From Sporosarcina sp. FSL K6-1522 (GTDB lineage: Bacteria > Bacillota > Bacilli > Bacillales_A > Planococcaceae), in the NCBI RefSeq assembly GCF_038622445.1, contig NZ_CP152019.1, forward strand, positions 1,958,501-2,022,500: a stretch of 64,000 nt of DNA, read 5' to 3'. The stretch's first letter is position 1. The number at the start of each line of letters is the position of its first letter. Position numbers and translations under genes: made by a program. Shown one piece after another: positions 7,916 to 16,027 of this stretch. The notes below the pieces were generated by a model. That model saw nothing but the letters and a program-made list of their open reading frames with translations. It did not search any database and was not told the origin of the DNA.

Positions 7916-9352
7916 ATGAGTTTTTTGGAAGATGGTCAGCAAGAAAATAACTCTAAAAATGTCCTTATTGAAGCAGTATTCAGGCAGCTAGAAGAGGTGT
8001 CCGATGTTGTTCGAAAAGAAATGATTACACCTCATGGAATGGTAACTGTTATCTATATTAGTTCGCTTGTGGATCATCTTAGATTTAAAGAAATGGTAGC
8101 TACTCCATTATTTAATAGGAAGGAAGATGTCTCGCAAACCGCTGAAGTAATCAAGCCGGCGACGGATACTAACTTGCTAGCTTGCATTATAGAAGGCAAC
8201 ACGCTGCTCTATGTACATGAAAAAGCGCGTTATTTCAAAGTCTATACATATAGTCCGCCAGCGAGTGCAATTACGCAATCTGATACAGAGTCGACGGTCA
8301 GTGGCCCGCGTGATGCATTTACGGAATCCTTGCAGACCAACTTATCACTCGTAAAAAGGCGCATTAAAAATTCGAATTTGAAAAGTAAAAACTATGTGAT
8401 TGGAACAGAGACACACACAAATGTGTCGATTCTTTATATCGATTCTATTGTGAATCCCGAACACTTGAATCGTGTTTGTACAAAGTTGGATACATTGACG
8501 TGGCCTGGATTTGCGGATATTACGACTGTTAGTCAGTTGATGGAAGAGCATCGCTTTTCGCCATTTACACAGTATCATATGACGGAGCGACCAGATTCCA
8601 CAATCGGTTATCTGTTAGATGGGCGTATCATTATTATGATGGATAATAGCCCAGGTGTCTTAATTTGTCCGAGTACATTTTTCGAGTTTTTTCAGTCACC
8701 TGAGGATGACTTTAATCGTTGGACGACGGCTACATTATTGCGTTGTCTGCGTTTTTTTGGATTCTTTTTGACGATTATGCTGACTCCTTTTTATATTTCA
8801 GCGTTGTCTTTTCATCCGGAAATGTTGCCGTTTGAAGTGCTCATTAATTTACAAGAATCACGCAGTCGGGTGCCTTTTCCTCCCGTGATTGAAGTGCTGT
8901 TTATGGAATTAGTTATTGAAGTGTTGCGGGAAGCTGGAACGCGCATGCCGACCAAGATTGGGCAAACGATTGGTATTGTTGGAGGGATTGTCATTGGAAC
9001 AGCGGCTGTAGAGGCCGGACTTGTCAGCAATACACTGATTGTATTAGTGGCCATTTCAGCGCTGTTATCCTTTTTACCCCCAAGTTTTACGATGAGTAAT
9101 TCAAGTCGTGTCATTCGTTATTTATTTATCATTTCGGCAGGCTTATTTGGACTTTATGGACAAATGATCGCATTTGCATGGCTTATGCATCATTTACTTA
9201 GTTTAAAGTCTTTGGGCGAAGACTATATGGCCCCTGTGCTGCCCCGGAAATGGTCAGACTTTGTAGATAGTGTTATTCGACTACCAACTCCTTTTCAAAA
9301 GTATAAAAAAGGAGTTTCAAGGGCAGTAACGGATAAAAAGGAAGGAAAATGA
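7916..9352 (+). CDS. yndD: Spore germination protein, GerA family (germinant receptor A subunit)
   Basis: The 478-residue protein has the GerA layout: a soluble N-terminal half with the LKSKNYVIGTETHTNVSILY segment, then about five to six hydrophobic helices from residue 285, with the conserved PFYISALSFHPEMLP and family-typical PFPPVIEVLFMELVIEVLREA stretches. The start ATG at 7916 has AGGTGA 8 nt upstream; the frame stays open further 5' without a ribosome site. It overlaps the B-subunit gene by ATGA. In the spore inner membrane A, B and C subunits form a receptor for nutrients; the ligand cannot be told from sequence. Neighbouring yndG/H/J suggests orthology with YndD. Confidence 0.9.
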   Translation: MSFLEDGQQENNSKNVLIEAVFRQLEEVSDVVRKEMITPHGMVTVIYISSLVDHLRFKEMVATPLFNRKEDVSQTAEVIKPATDTNLLACIIEGNTLLYVHEKARYFKVYTYSPPASAITQSDTESTVSGPRDAFTESLQTNLSLVKRRIKNSNLKSKNYVIGTETHTNVSILYIDSIVNPEHLNRVCTKLDTLTWPGFADITTVSQLMEEHRFSPFTQYHMTERPDSTIGYLLDGRIIIMMDNSPGVLICPSTFFEFFQSPEDDFNRWTTATLLRCLRFFGFFLTIMLTPFYISALSFHPEMLPFEVLINLQESRSRVPFPPVIEVLFMELVIEVLREAGTRMPTKIGQTIGIVGGIVIGTAAVEAGLVSNTLIVLVAISALLSFLPPSFTMSNSSRVIRYLFIISAGLFGLYGQMIAFAWLMHHLLSLKSLGEDYMAPVLPRKWSDFVDSVIRLPTPFQKYKKGVSRAVTDKKEGK

Positions 9353-10434
9353 TGAAGCCTACTAAAACAAAAATATTGAATGGCTATCATGTTGTGTTTC
9401 TTGTGCAGAATGTGATGATTGGCAGTACGTTAATTACATTGCCCAATTTGTTAAGCTCGGTTGGCTATAGCCAGTGGTGGCTACCGTTGTTGTTCGCACT
9501 TATCGCAAATCTGTTATTGGTACCGATGATTTGGCTAATGTCACGTTATCCAGACGACAACTTATTCGAGGTTCATGAGAAGCTGTTTGGGAAGTGGGTT
9601 GGGAAAGGGATTAATGGGCTTCTTATGCTTTATATAGTGATTTTAATCGCGGCAGTTTGTGAAAATTATTTAGATTTGATTCAAGTTGTTGCCTTGCCTG
9701 ATCGAACGACGACTTGGCCAGTTGTCCTTTTCATGCTGTTGCTTGTCTATATTGTCAGTGGAGGCATCAAGTCCATTGCACGCTTTTGCATGATGAGTTT
9801 TTTTCTTGTGACATGGATGATGTATTTTTTGAAATGGGGAATGGTCGATGGAGATATTCGTCATTTGCTGCCGTTGCTCAATTTTTCGTTTGAAGAGTTA
9901 GTGACGGCGACTAAAAAAGGCTTTATTTCGATGGCAGGGTTTGAACTCATTTTGTTTTACTATTCCTATATTCGCCAACCACAACATGTCTTTAAACAAG
10001 CGTCATTAGGCATTTGGATTTGTGCTGTGCTTTACCTTATAACGGTTCTTGCGAGTGTGATGTATTTTTCCATCTGGCAATTGGAAAATGTACTTTATCC
10101 GATTTTGTATTTATTCAACGCGGTTAAACTATCTTTTCTTGAGCGGGTTGACGTATTGGCCATATCGCTTTGGATGTTTTTTATTTTAACGACGGCAGCT
10201 GCGTATTTATGGGTAGCAAAACGGGGCGTCGATGCCATTCGTGGAGCTGAAAACAAGCAGCATTTATCGATTATTGCTGTCGTTATATTTCTCTTCATCA
10301 TTATCCCGTTCCCAAAAGAAGTGCAAAAAATGCTGTATGAACATGTATTTCATGTTAATTATGCATTTATGGTTTGGCCTATTTTGCTATGTGCCTTGCA
10401 TGCAGTAAAGCCTAACAAAGAAGGTGTAAAATGA
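9349..10434 (+). CDS. yndE: Spore germination protein, GerB family (amino acid permease-like B subunit)
   Basis: The 361-residue protein has ten predicted membrane helices and the endospore-germination permease signature (QNVMIGSTLITLPNLL near the start, FISMAGFELILFYYSY in the middle). It belongs to the APC permease superfamily, and in the receptor the B subunit is thought to carry the nutrient-binding pocket. ATG overlaps the A-subunit stop by 4 bp, and its own stop overlaps the next ATG by 4 bp, so all three subunits are translated as a coupled unit. Confidence 0.9.
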   Translation: MMKPTKTKILNGYHVVFLVQNVMIGSTLITLPNLLSSVGYSQWWLPLLFALIANLLLVPMIWLMSRYPDDNLFEVHEKLFGKWVGKGINGLLMLYIVILIAAVCENYLDLIQVVALPDRTTTWPVVLFMLLLVYIVSGGIKSIARFCMMSFFLVTWMMYFLKWGMVDGDIRHLLPLLNFSFEELVTATKKGFISMAGFELILFYYSYIRQPQHVFKQASLGIWICAVLYLITVLASVMYFSIWQLENVLYPILYLFNAVKLSFLERVDVLAISLWMFFILTTAAAYLWVAKRGVDAIRGAENKQHLSIIAVVIFLFIIIPFPKEVQKMLYEHVFHVNYAFMVWPILLCALHAVKPNKEGVK

Positions 10435-11525
10435 GACGCTTTTTATTCATTATTTGTCTCTCGGTGTTAGCAGGTTGTTCGCAGCCGGGGCAGCGGACGT
10501 CTGTAGAGGATTTGGCGATGGCAAGTAGTATGGCTTTTGATGTCATAAATGATGAAGAGATGCGCATGACTGTATCATTGCCACATCCATCAACTGGATC
10601 GAAAGAGAATACGCAAACTTATTCGGCCGATGTAAAGCTGATTCAAGAGGGGCTTGTCGAAATTTCCACGGAGTCTGATAAAATGATCCTGTTAAATCAG
10701 CTACGTACGATTTTATTTAGTGAGGATTTTGCCAGGACTGGGAGAATGGCAGAGGTGGTCGAGCATTTTTACAGAAACTCAACGGTAGGGAATAATGTTC
10801 GTCTGGCAATTGTGAAAGAACAGGCGGAAGATGTTCTGCGGGCAAAATTTACCGATAAACCGAATATGGATTCTTATTTGAATGACTTGTTACAGCCTAA
10901 GTTGCATACGTCATTTAGCCCTTTCACAACGATTCACGACTTTCAATATTCAGAGACCAATCCAGTGTTTTATTCACAAGTGCCGTATTTTGAGTTGAAA
11001 AAGGACTCGGTTAAAATCGTGAGTATCGCGCTATTCGATAGCGGTAAAATGATTGACACGATATCAAGTAAACAATCATCACTCATCCAAGCATTGAAGG
11101 GACTCGACAAATTATCACCGCTAGCCCTCACGATAGAAGAGGGCGGAAAAAAAGAGCTAGTGCATATTGAATTGATTAAAAATAAGGCGAAGATTACGAG
11201 TAATAAAAATCTGGAATCACCAAAGTTGTCCATTTATTTGAGCTTACAAGGAGCCTTATATGAATATAAAGGGGATAAAGATTTAGGGCAGGACAAGGAG
11301 TATAAGGAGTTAGAGAAAGCTATTAGTCAAGAAGTGCAAAAGGAAGTGGAGAAGTTACTGAAGAAGCTTCGACAATTAGAAGTTGACCCGATTGGTTTAA
11401 GTGAATATTTTAGAATGTACTATGATGGCAAGTGGACGGAGGAACTTACTAAGCAAATTATGATGACGGCAGAATATGAAGTGACTGTCGATTTCAATTT
11501 ACTGAATACGGGGACACTGAAGTAG
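10431..11525 (+). CDS. yndF: Spore germination lipoprotein, GerC family (germinant receptor C subunit)
   Basis: The 364-residue protein starts MRRFLFIICLSVLAGC, a signal peptide with the lipobox LAGC, so the cysteine at residue 16 is lipidated and anchors it to the spore inner membrane. The remainder has the three-domain Ger(x)C fold in outline, including the middle KLHTSFSPFTTIHDF region and a C-terminal helical domain with the family-typical DPIGLSEYFRMYY. It is the last gene of the receptor operon and is closed by a terminator 6 bp downstream. Confidence 0.9.
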   Translation: MRRFLFIICLSVLAGCSQPGQRTSVEDLAMASSMAFDVINDEEMRMTVSLPHPSTGSKENTQTYSADVKLIQEGLVEISTESDKMILLNQLRTILFSEDFARTGRMAEVVEHFYRNSTVGNNVRLAIVKEQAEDVLRAKFTDKPNMDSYLNDLLQPKLHTSFSPFTTIHDFQYSETNPVFYSQVPYFELKKDSVKIVSIALFDSGKMIDTISSKQSSLIQALKGLDKLSPLALTIEEGGKKELVHIELIKNKAKITSNKNLESPKLSIYLSLQGALYEYKGDKDLGQDKEYKELEKAISQEVQKEVEKLLKKLRQLEVDPIGLSEYFRMYYDGKWTEELTKQIMMTAEYEVTVDFNLLNTGTLK

Positions 11526-11530
11526 GGGGG

Positions 11531-11557
11531 AAAGCGCAATGATTTGTTGCGCTTTTT
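11531..11557 (+). terminator. Terminator of the germinant receptor operon
   Basis: AAAGCGCAA (11531-11539) pairs with TTGCGCTTT (11547-11555) around a 7-nt loop and is followed by TTT. Confidence 0.85.
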
Positions 11558-11692
11558 TAGGTAAAAAAATAAGGATAAAATAATAAAATAGCGTGGAAAA
11601 TATAATACATTTAGAAAATAGAGGTCTGTTGTACTTTGGAAATGATCGATGTTTCCATAATATAGATAGAAAGTAACTTCATATAATATAGA

Positions 11693-11706
11693 TGTAAACG
11701 TTTACA
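11693..11706. promoter_or_regulatory. cre site (CcpA operator) upstream of the NhaC-family/argH operon
   Basis: TGTAAACGTTTACA is a perfect palindrome and fits the CcpA consensus TGWAANCGNTNWCA at every position. It lies 40 bp upstream of the -35 box of the promoter at 11747, a placement compatible with activation. It also lies just after a TATAAT at 11682-11687, so repression of a second start is possible. Confidence 0.7.
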
Positions 11707-11746
11707 GGATAAATAAGAAAATAGTTTTATAATTATTTAATAGTTC

Positions 11747-11775
11747 TTGCAATGTGAGGAGCTATAAAATATAAT
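11747..11775 (+). promoter_or_regulatory. SigA-type promoter for the NhaC-family/argH operon
   Basis: TTGCAA (11747-11752), a 17-bp spacer and TATAAT (11770-11775) precede the first gene by about 40 bp. Confidence 0.6.
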
Positions 11776-11814
11776 TTATAAATATACATTTTGGTGAATG
11801 GAAGTGAAGATTTT

Positions 11815-13329
11815 ATGGAGCATATGGGGATTATATCCTTACTACCACCAATTCTTGCAGTTATTTTAGCAATCGTAACAAAAAATGTTATCATTTCGCT
11901 ATTTTCGGGTACATACATTGGGGTGTTAATTTTAGTTGGTGGTCGTCCTTTGGAAGCGACGATGGAGACAATCGGGAATTACTTATTTCCACAAGTAGCA
12001 GATGGCTATAATGCCGCTGTCTTAGTGTTACTATTTTTCATAGGTGGGTTTGTTGCACTGATGGAGAAATCCGGGGGCGGGGCAGCTCTTGCGATTAATG
12101 CAACTAAATACATCAACACGCGTGCGAAAGCGCAACTGTCCGCTTGGTTCGGCGGTATTATCATCTTCTTCTCGGATTTAGGTACGCCTTTAATAGTAGG
12201 TCCTGTATTCGAAAAGATTTTTGATAAAGCAAAAATTTCCCGTGAAAAGCTTGCGTGGATCATTGACTCTACTTCATCTCCAGTGGCGGTTTTAGTGCCG
12301 TTCATTGGATGGGGTGTCTATATTATGGGACTCATAAAAAATGAGTTTGATTTGTTAGGCATTAAAACTTCGGAATTTGATACGTTGGTACAAGTCATTC
12401 CGTTTCAGTTCTACGCGATTTTGGCGGTGACAATGGTGCCGCTTGTAGCGATTACAAAATTAGATTTTGGTCCAATGGCGAAGGCAGAAAGACGAATTCA
12501 ACAAACGGGTGCTCTTTATTGGCCTACATCGACACCGTTACGGAAGGCCGATGAAAATGATGATTTAACAAAAGGCAGCAACGCAAGTTTGATTTTGTTG
12601 CCGTTACTTGTATTGTTCATTACACTATTTGGGTTGCTGATTTCTTTCGGTTTCCCGTTCGAGCCGGTACCTGGTAATGACTTCCGGGTGGCTTTATCGA
12701 CAGCGTACTTATTCGCGGCTATTACGATTATCATCTTGATGTTGGTTTATAAAATAAAGAAATTTGATGAGATTTTCTCGATTTATACATCCGGTATGCA
12801 GAAGATGGTCTATGTTGCAGTGACGCTCGTTTTAGCGTGGTCATTAGGAAAAGTTATTAATGAGATGGGGACGGCGAATTTTATTGTCGAAGCGATGCAA
12901 GGCAATGTGCCTGCATTTATCATCCCAGCCATTTTGTTCTTGGTTGCGGCGGGCATGTCGATTGCGTCTGGAACCTCTTGGGGAACATTTGCGATTATGC
13001 TACCGATTGCCATTCCAATGGCAGTGGCACTTGATGCACATCTGCTAGTTTGTATTGGAGCGGTTCTGTCAGGCGGTATTTTCGGAGACCATTCATCACC
13101 GATTTCAGATACGACGATTTTATCGTCAACGGGGGCGGGAGCCGATCATATCGATCACGTGAAAACGCAATTCCCATACGCTGTTGTTAATGCATTGATT
13201 GCGTTTGTTGGGTTTGTGGTCGCGGGTATTACAGGTAGTGCATGGACGTTGCTATTGACCATTATTCTTTTAGTCTTAGCAGTGATCGTACTATCAAAAC
13301 TAACTACGAAAAAGGGAGTTGCAGTATAA
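11815..13329 (+). CDS. NhaC-family Na+/H+ antiporter-like transporter
   Basis: The 504-residue protein has about twelve hydrophobic helices and the NhaC/YuiF-type motifs FFSDLGTPLIVGPVF, DSTSSPVAVLVPFIGWG and, near the C-terminus, GDHSSPISDTTILSSTGA, whose acidic and polar residues line the transport path in this superfamily. Annotated relatives are antiporters or exchangers of amino acids and carboxylates. The ATG at 11815 is preferred; in-frame TTG and GTG codons lie up to 24 bp upstream. It is immediately followed by argH (TAA then ATG with no gap), so its substrate may be connected with argininosuccinate, arginine or fumarate; this is inference. Confidence 0.8.
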   Translation: MEHMGIISLLPPILAVILAIVTKNVIISLFSGTYIGVLILVGGRPLEATMETIGNYLFPQVADGYNAAVLVLLFFIGGFVALMEKSGGGAALAINATKYINTRAKAQLSAWFGGIIIFFSDLGTPLIVGPVFEKIFDKAKISREKLAWIIDSTSSPVAVLVPFIGWGVYIMGLIKNEFDLLGIKTSEFDTLVQVIPFQFYAILAVTMVPLVAITKLDFGPMAKAERRIQQTGALYWPTSTPLRKADENDDLTKGSNASLILLPLLVLFITLFGLLISFGFPFEPVPGNDFRVALSTAYLFAAITIIILMLVYKIKKFDEIFSIYTSGMQKMVYVAVTLVLAWSLGKVINEMGTANFIVEAMQGNVPAFIIPAILFLVAAGMSIASGTSWGTFAIMLPIAIPMAVALDAHLLVCIGAVLSGGIFGDHSSPISDTTILSSTGAGADHIDHVKTQFPYAVVNALIAFVGFVVAGITGSAWTLLLTIILLVLAVIVLSKLTTKKGVAV

Positions 13330-14658
13330 ATGAAGCTTTGGGGCGGACGTTTTACAAGTCGTGCAGATGAAATTATGGAGCAATTTAATACGTCGTTGCC
13401 AGTCGACCATCGACTCTATCAGGAAGATATTGCGGGGAGCTTGGCGCATGTGACGATGCTTGTCCATTGCGATTTATTGACACCAGAAGAAGGTGAGTTA
13501 CTCGTTGGTGGACTTCAATCGATTTTGGTGGATATTGAATCAGGTACGTTGAAAATGGAAGGCAATTATGAGGATATCCATTCATTCGTGGAAATGCATT
13601 TGACGGAGCGTGTTGGTGAGACGGGCAAGAAATTGCACACGGCACGTAGCCGAAACGACCAAGTCGCAGTTGATATGCGTTTGTATGCAAAAAACAAAGC
13701 GAAAGAAGTAATGGATAGCTTGCAAATGCTTATCGATTCATTGCATGAAAAAGCCGTGGCGAACAATGTGATCATGCCAGGGTATACGCATTTGCAACGC
13801 GCGCAAGTGGTGACGTTCAGCCACCATCTTGGTGCATATGCGCAGATGTTCAAGCGTGACAAAAAGCGTGTTGGCAATGCGCTTGAAATTTTGGATGAAA
13901 ACCCACTTGGATGTGGGGCGCTTGCGGGAACGACACATAATATTGACCGTGAAGTTACAACTGCGCTATTAGGTTTTGCGAAACCGGTGGATAATTTCCT
14001 CGATGGTGTCAGTGATCGTGATTATTTACTTGAATTAATGTCGGATTTCTCAATTGTTATGATGCACTTGAGCCGTCTGAGTGAAGAGTTGATTTTGTGG
14101 AGCAGCCAGGAATTTAAATTTATCAATATGGCAGATGCGTATTCAACAGGAAGCAGCATTATGCCGCAAAAGAAAAATCCGGATGCGGCAGAACTGATTC
14201 GTGGGAAAACAGGCCGCGTTTATGGTTCACTATTCTCTTTATTGACAACATTAAAAGGATTGCCTTTGACATACAACAAAGATATGCAGGAAGACAAAGA
14301 GCAGTTTTTCGATGCGCTGGATACAGTGCTGGATTGTATCGAGATTATGTCTAAAATGATTGATACATTGCAAGTCAATGCGGATAATATGAAAGCGGCG
14401 ATTAAAGCTGGCTTCCTGAATGCGACTGAAGTGGCGGATTACTTAGTGAGCAAAGGAACGGCTTTCCGTGACGCGCATGAAATCGTTGGGAAACTGATTA
14501 TTTATTGTGAAGAGCAGAAAAAAGCGATTGAGGATCTGACAATCGATGAGCTGGCGAAATTCAGTGCGGATATTGCGGATGATATTTATGCATACATTGA
14601 TTATGAAAACATCATTACAAAAGGCAACAAGGAATTGATGAAGCAAGTCGGAAAGTAA
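13330..14658 (+). CDS. argH: Argininosuccinate lyase
   Basis: The 442-residue cytoplasmic enzyme splits argininosuccinate into arginine and fumarate, the last step of arginine synthesis. It opens with MKLWGGRFTS, has the conserved HTARSRNDQVAVDMRLY and GYTHLQRAQ segments, and carries the fumarase-superfamily signature GSSIMPQKKNPD from residue 275, with the catalytic serine in its flexible loop. It is somewhat shorter than some relatives (about 460 residues) at the C-terminus. argG is not adjacent here, which is unusual because argG-argH pairs are common; instead it follows an NhaC-family transporter with zero spacing. The cre site upstream would put it under carbon catabolite control. Confidence 0.95.
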   Translation: MKLWGGRFTSRADEIMEQFNTSLPVDHRLYQEDIAGSLAHVTMLVHCDLLTPEEGELLVGGLQSILVDIESGTLKMEGNYEDIHSFVEMHLTERVGETGKKLHTARSRNDQVAVDMRLYAKNKAKEVMDSLQMLIDSLHEKAVANNVIMPGYTHLQRAQVVTFSHHLGAYAQMFKRDKKRVGNALEILDENPLGCGALAGTTHNIDREVTTALLGFAKPVDNFLDGVSDRDYLLELMSDFSIVMMHLSRLSEELILWSSQEFKFINMADAYSTGSSIMPQKKNPDAAELIRGKTGRVYGSLFSLLTTLKGLPLTYNKDMQEDKEQFFDALDTVLDCIEIMSKMIDTLQVNADNMKAAIKAGFLNATEVADYLVSKGTAFRDAHEIVGKLIIYCEEQKKAIEDLTIDELAKFSADIADDIYAYIDYENIITKGNKELMKQVGK

Positions 14659-14666
14659 AATAAGAT

Positions 14667-14716
14667 GAGGGCTGTCCTGGGCGCAAAGTTTTTTGCGAAT
14701 AGGGCGGCTCTTTTTT
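14667..14716 (+). terminator. Terminator after argH
   Basis: GAGGGCTGTCCT (14667-14678) pairs with AGGGCGGCTC (14701-14710) through G-U pairs and a bulge, with an inner CGCAAA/TTTGCG stem, and ends in TTTTTT. Confidence 0.65.
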
Positions 14717-14736
14717 GGTGGGGGAAAAGAATTTCT

Positions 14737-14982
14737 GCCGAAGCAAGCATACTTGTTTGTGGACCGCGCAAAGTGGTTGCCGAAGCGAGCAAACGTGATT
14801 GTGGACCGCGCAAAGTGGTTGTTGAAGCGAGCATACTTGTTTGTGGACCGCGCAAAGTGGTTGCCGAAGCGAGCATACTTGTTTGTTGACCGCGCAAAGT
14901 GCTTGTTGAAGCGAGCAAACGTGATTGTGAACCGCGCAAAGTGGTTGTCGAAGCACGCAAACCCGATTGCAAACCGCGCAAA
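14737..14982. repeat. 42-bp tandem repeat, six units
   Basis: Units start at 14737, 14779, 14821, 14863, 14905 and 14947 (the last is shortened). Each contains the core ACCGCGCAAAGTGG and a GAAGCGAGCA-like block; the middle alternates between GCATACTTGTTTGT and GCAAACGTGATTGT. Because 42 is a multiple of three the array is open in several frames on both strands, but no frame has a ribosome site and I judge it non-coding. It fills the space between the terminators of argH and fabI. A single diverged unit occurs at 37627-37670. Confidence 0.9.
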
Positions 14983-15013
14983 AAAGCCACTCCATCCCCA
15001 GTGGATGAAGTGG
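14980..15013 (-). terminator. Terminator after fabI
   Basis: On the minus strand GCCACTTCATCC and GGATGGAGTGGC form a 12-bp stem with one mismatch-type pair and a 5-nt loop, followed by TTTTTT at 14985-14980, 12 bp past the fabI stop. Confidence 0.8.
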
Positions 15014-15024
15014 CCCCCATTTCA

Positions 15025-15804
15025 TTACCCCATAATATTATAACCAGCATCGACGTAAACAATTTCTCCTGTTACACCGCGTGATAGGTTGCTCAAGATA
15101 GCAATCGTCATATCAGCTACTTCTTCTTGTGTGACATTCCGTTTTAGAGGTGCTTTTTCTTCGATTTGAGACAAAATCGTATTAAATGAAGGAACACCTT
15201 TTGCAGACAATGTCCGAACTGCTCCGGCAGAAATGGCATTAACCCGAATGTTATCTTTTCCTAAATCGTTTGCTAAATAGCGGACAGAAGCCTCAAGAGC
15301 TGCTTTTGCGACGCCCATGACGTTATAGCCATCAAGCACGCGCTCCGCTCCTAAGTAACTCATTGTGACAATCGTGCCACCTTCTGTCATGAATGGGCGA
15401 GCTTGTTTAGCTGTTGCGATGAGTGAATAGGCACTAGTATCTTGTGCAAATGCATAGCCACTGCGTGTCGTTTCAACAAAATCATTTTTTAAATCTTCAG
15501 CATGTGCGAATGCTAGAGAATGCACAACACCGTGAATCGTTCCAACTTCAGCGCCGATTTTTTCAAAAGCTGCTTGAATGCTTTCGTCTTCATTAACATC
15601 ACATTGGACGATGAGCTTCGCTTCATAACCGCCTGTGCTCAGTATTTTCTCAAGCTTAGTGAGTGAACGTTCTTTTCGATACGTGAAAATGACGTTTGCG
15701 CCAACTGTAAAGAGGGACTTTGCTACGCCCCAAGCAAGGCTGCGTTCATTTGCTACACCCATTACGACAATATTTTTACCTTTTAATTTCAATAAGTCTT
15801 CCAT
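15025..15804 (-). CDS. fabI: Enoyl-[acyl-carrier-protein] reductase (NADH/NADPH)
   Basis: The 259-residue short-chain dehydrogenase catalyses the last reduction of each fatty acid elongation round. It shows the FabI-type cofactor motif (GVANERSLAWGVAKSL near residue 16), the catalytic Y-x6-K as YNVMGVAK, and the SLGAER-type loop in the form YLGAERVLDG. The ATG at 15804 has GGGAGG six bases upstream. A FapR operator overlaps its promoter region. It is monocistronic, between its terminator and the divergent argC operon. Confidence 0.96.
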   Translation of the reverse strand: MEDLLKLKGKNIVVMGVANERSLAWGVAKSLFTVGANVIFTYRKERSLTKLEKILSTGGYEAKLIVQCDVNEDESIQAAFEKIGAEVGTIHGVVHSLAFAHAEDLKNDFVETTRSGYAFAQDTSAYSLIATAKQARPFMTEGGTIVTMSYLGAERVLDGYNVMGVAKAALEASVRYLANDLGKDNIRVNAISAGAVRTLSAKGVPSFNTILSQIEEKAPLKRNVTQEEVADMTIAILSNLSRGVTGEIVYVDAGYNIMG

Positions 15805-15844
15805 AGTAACCTCCCGAATTGGTCATGAAATAGATAATACCTAT

Positions 15845-15865
15845 TATTAGTACCAGATACTAATA
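15845..15865. promoter_or_regulatory. FapR operator with overlapping fabI promoter
   Basis: TATTAGTA (15845-15852) and TACTAATA (15858-15865) are perfect complements around CCAGA; the core TTAGTACCAGATACTAA is the FapR-type 17-bp palindrome. A minus-strand extended -10 box (TGTTATACT, TATACT at 15868-15873) lies immediately beside it, putting the expected transcription start inside the operator. Malonyl-CoA-released FapR repression of fabI is established in Bacilli. Confidence 0.85.
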
Positions 15866-15968
15866 GAAGTATAACATACTCAACCAGTTAAAAAAATAGC
15901 GAATATATTTCTTGAATAAAATGAAAACGCATTCAAAACTGAAATATCCGTAATAATTAAAAATGCAG

Positions 15969-15997
15969 TTGACTTTATATTTATGCAGTCATATACT
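15969..15997 (+). promoter_or_regulatory. SigA-type promoter of the argCJBD operon with possible ARG box
   Basis: TTGACT (15969-15974), a 17-bp spacer and TATACT (15992-15997). AT-rich TTTATATTTATGCA within the spacer and AATTAAAAATGCAG just upstream resemble AhrC/ArgR half sites, as expected for this operon; the ARG boxes are a weak call, the promoter a good one. Confidence 0.7.
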
Positions 15998-16027
15998 AAG
16001 TCTATATTGATTGTAGGGGTGAGCATA

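Noticed and set aside
14737-14982. Possible CRISPR array
   Set aside because: Units follow one another without unique spacers and no cas genes are nearby.
14601-15062. Long open frames on both strands across the 42-bp tandem repeat (14-residue protein repeats)
   Set aside because: They exist only because the unit is a multiple of three; no ribosome site or plausible start, and they cross the terminators of argH and fabI.
15983-16027. ATG start for ArgC at 15983
   Set aside because: It falls between the -35 and -10 elements of the arg promoter; TTG 16028 has AGGGGTGAG and the correct family N-terminus.
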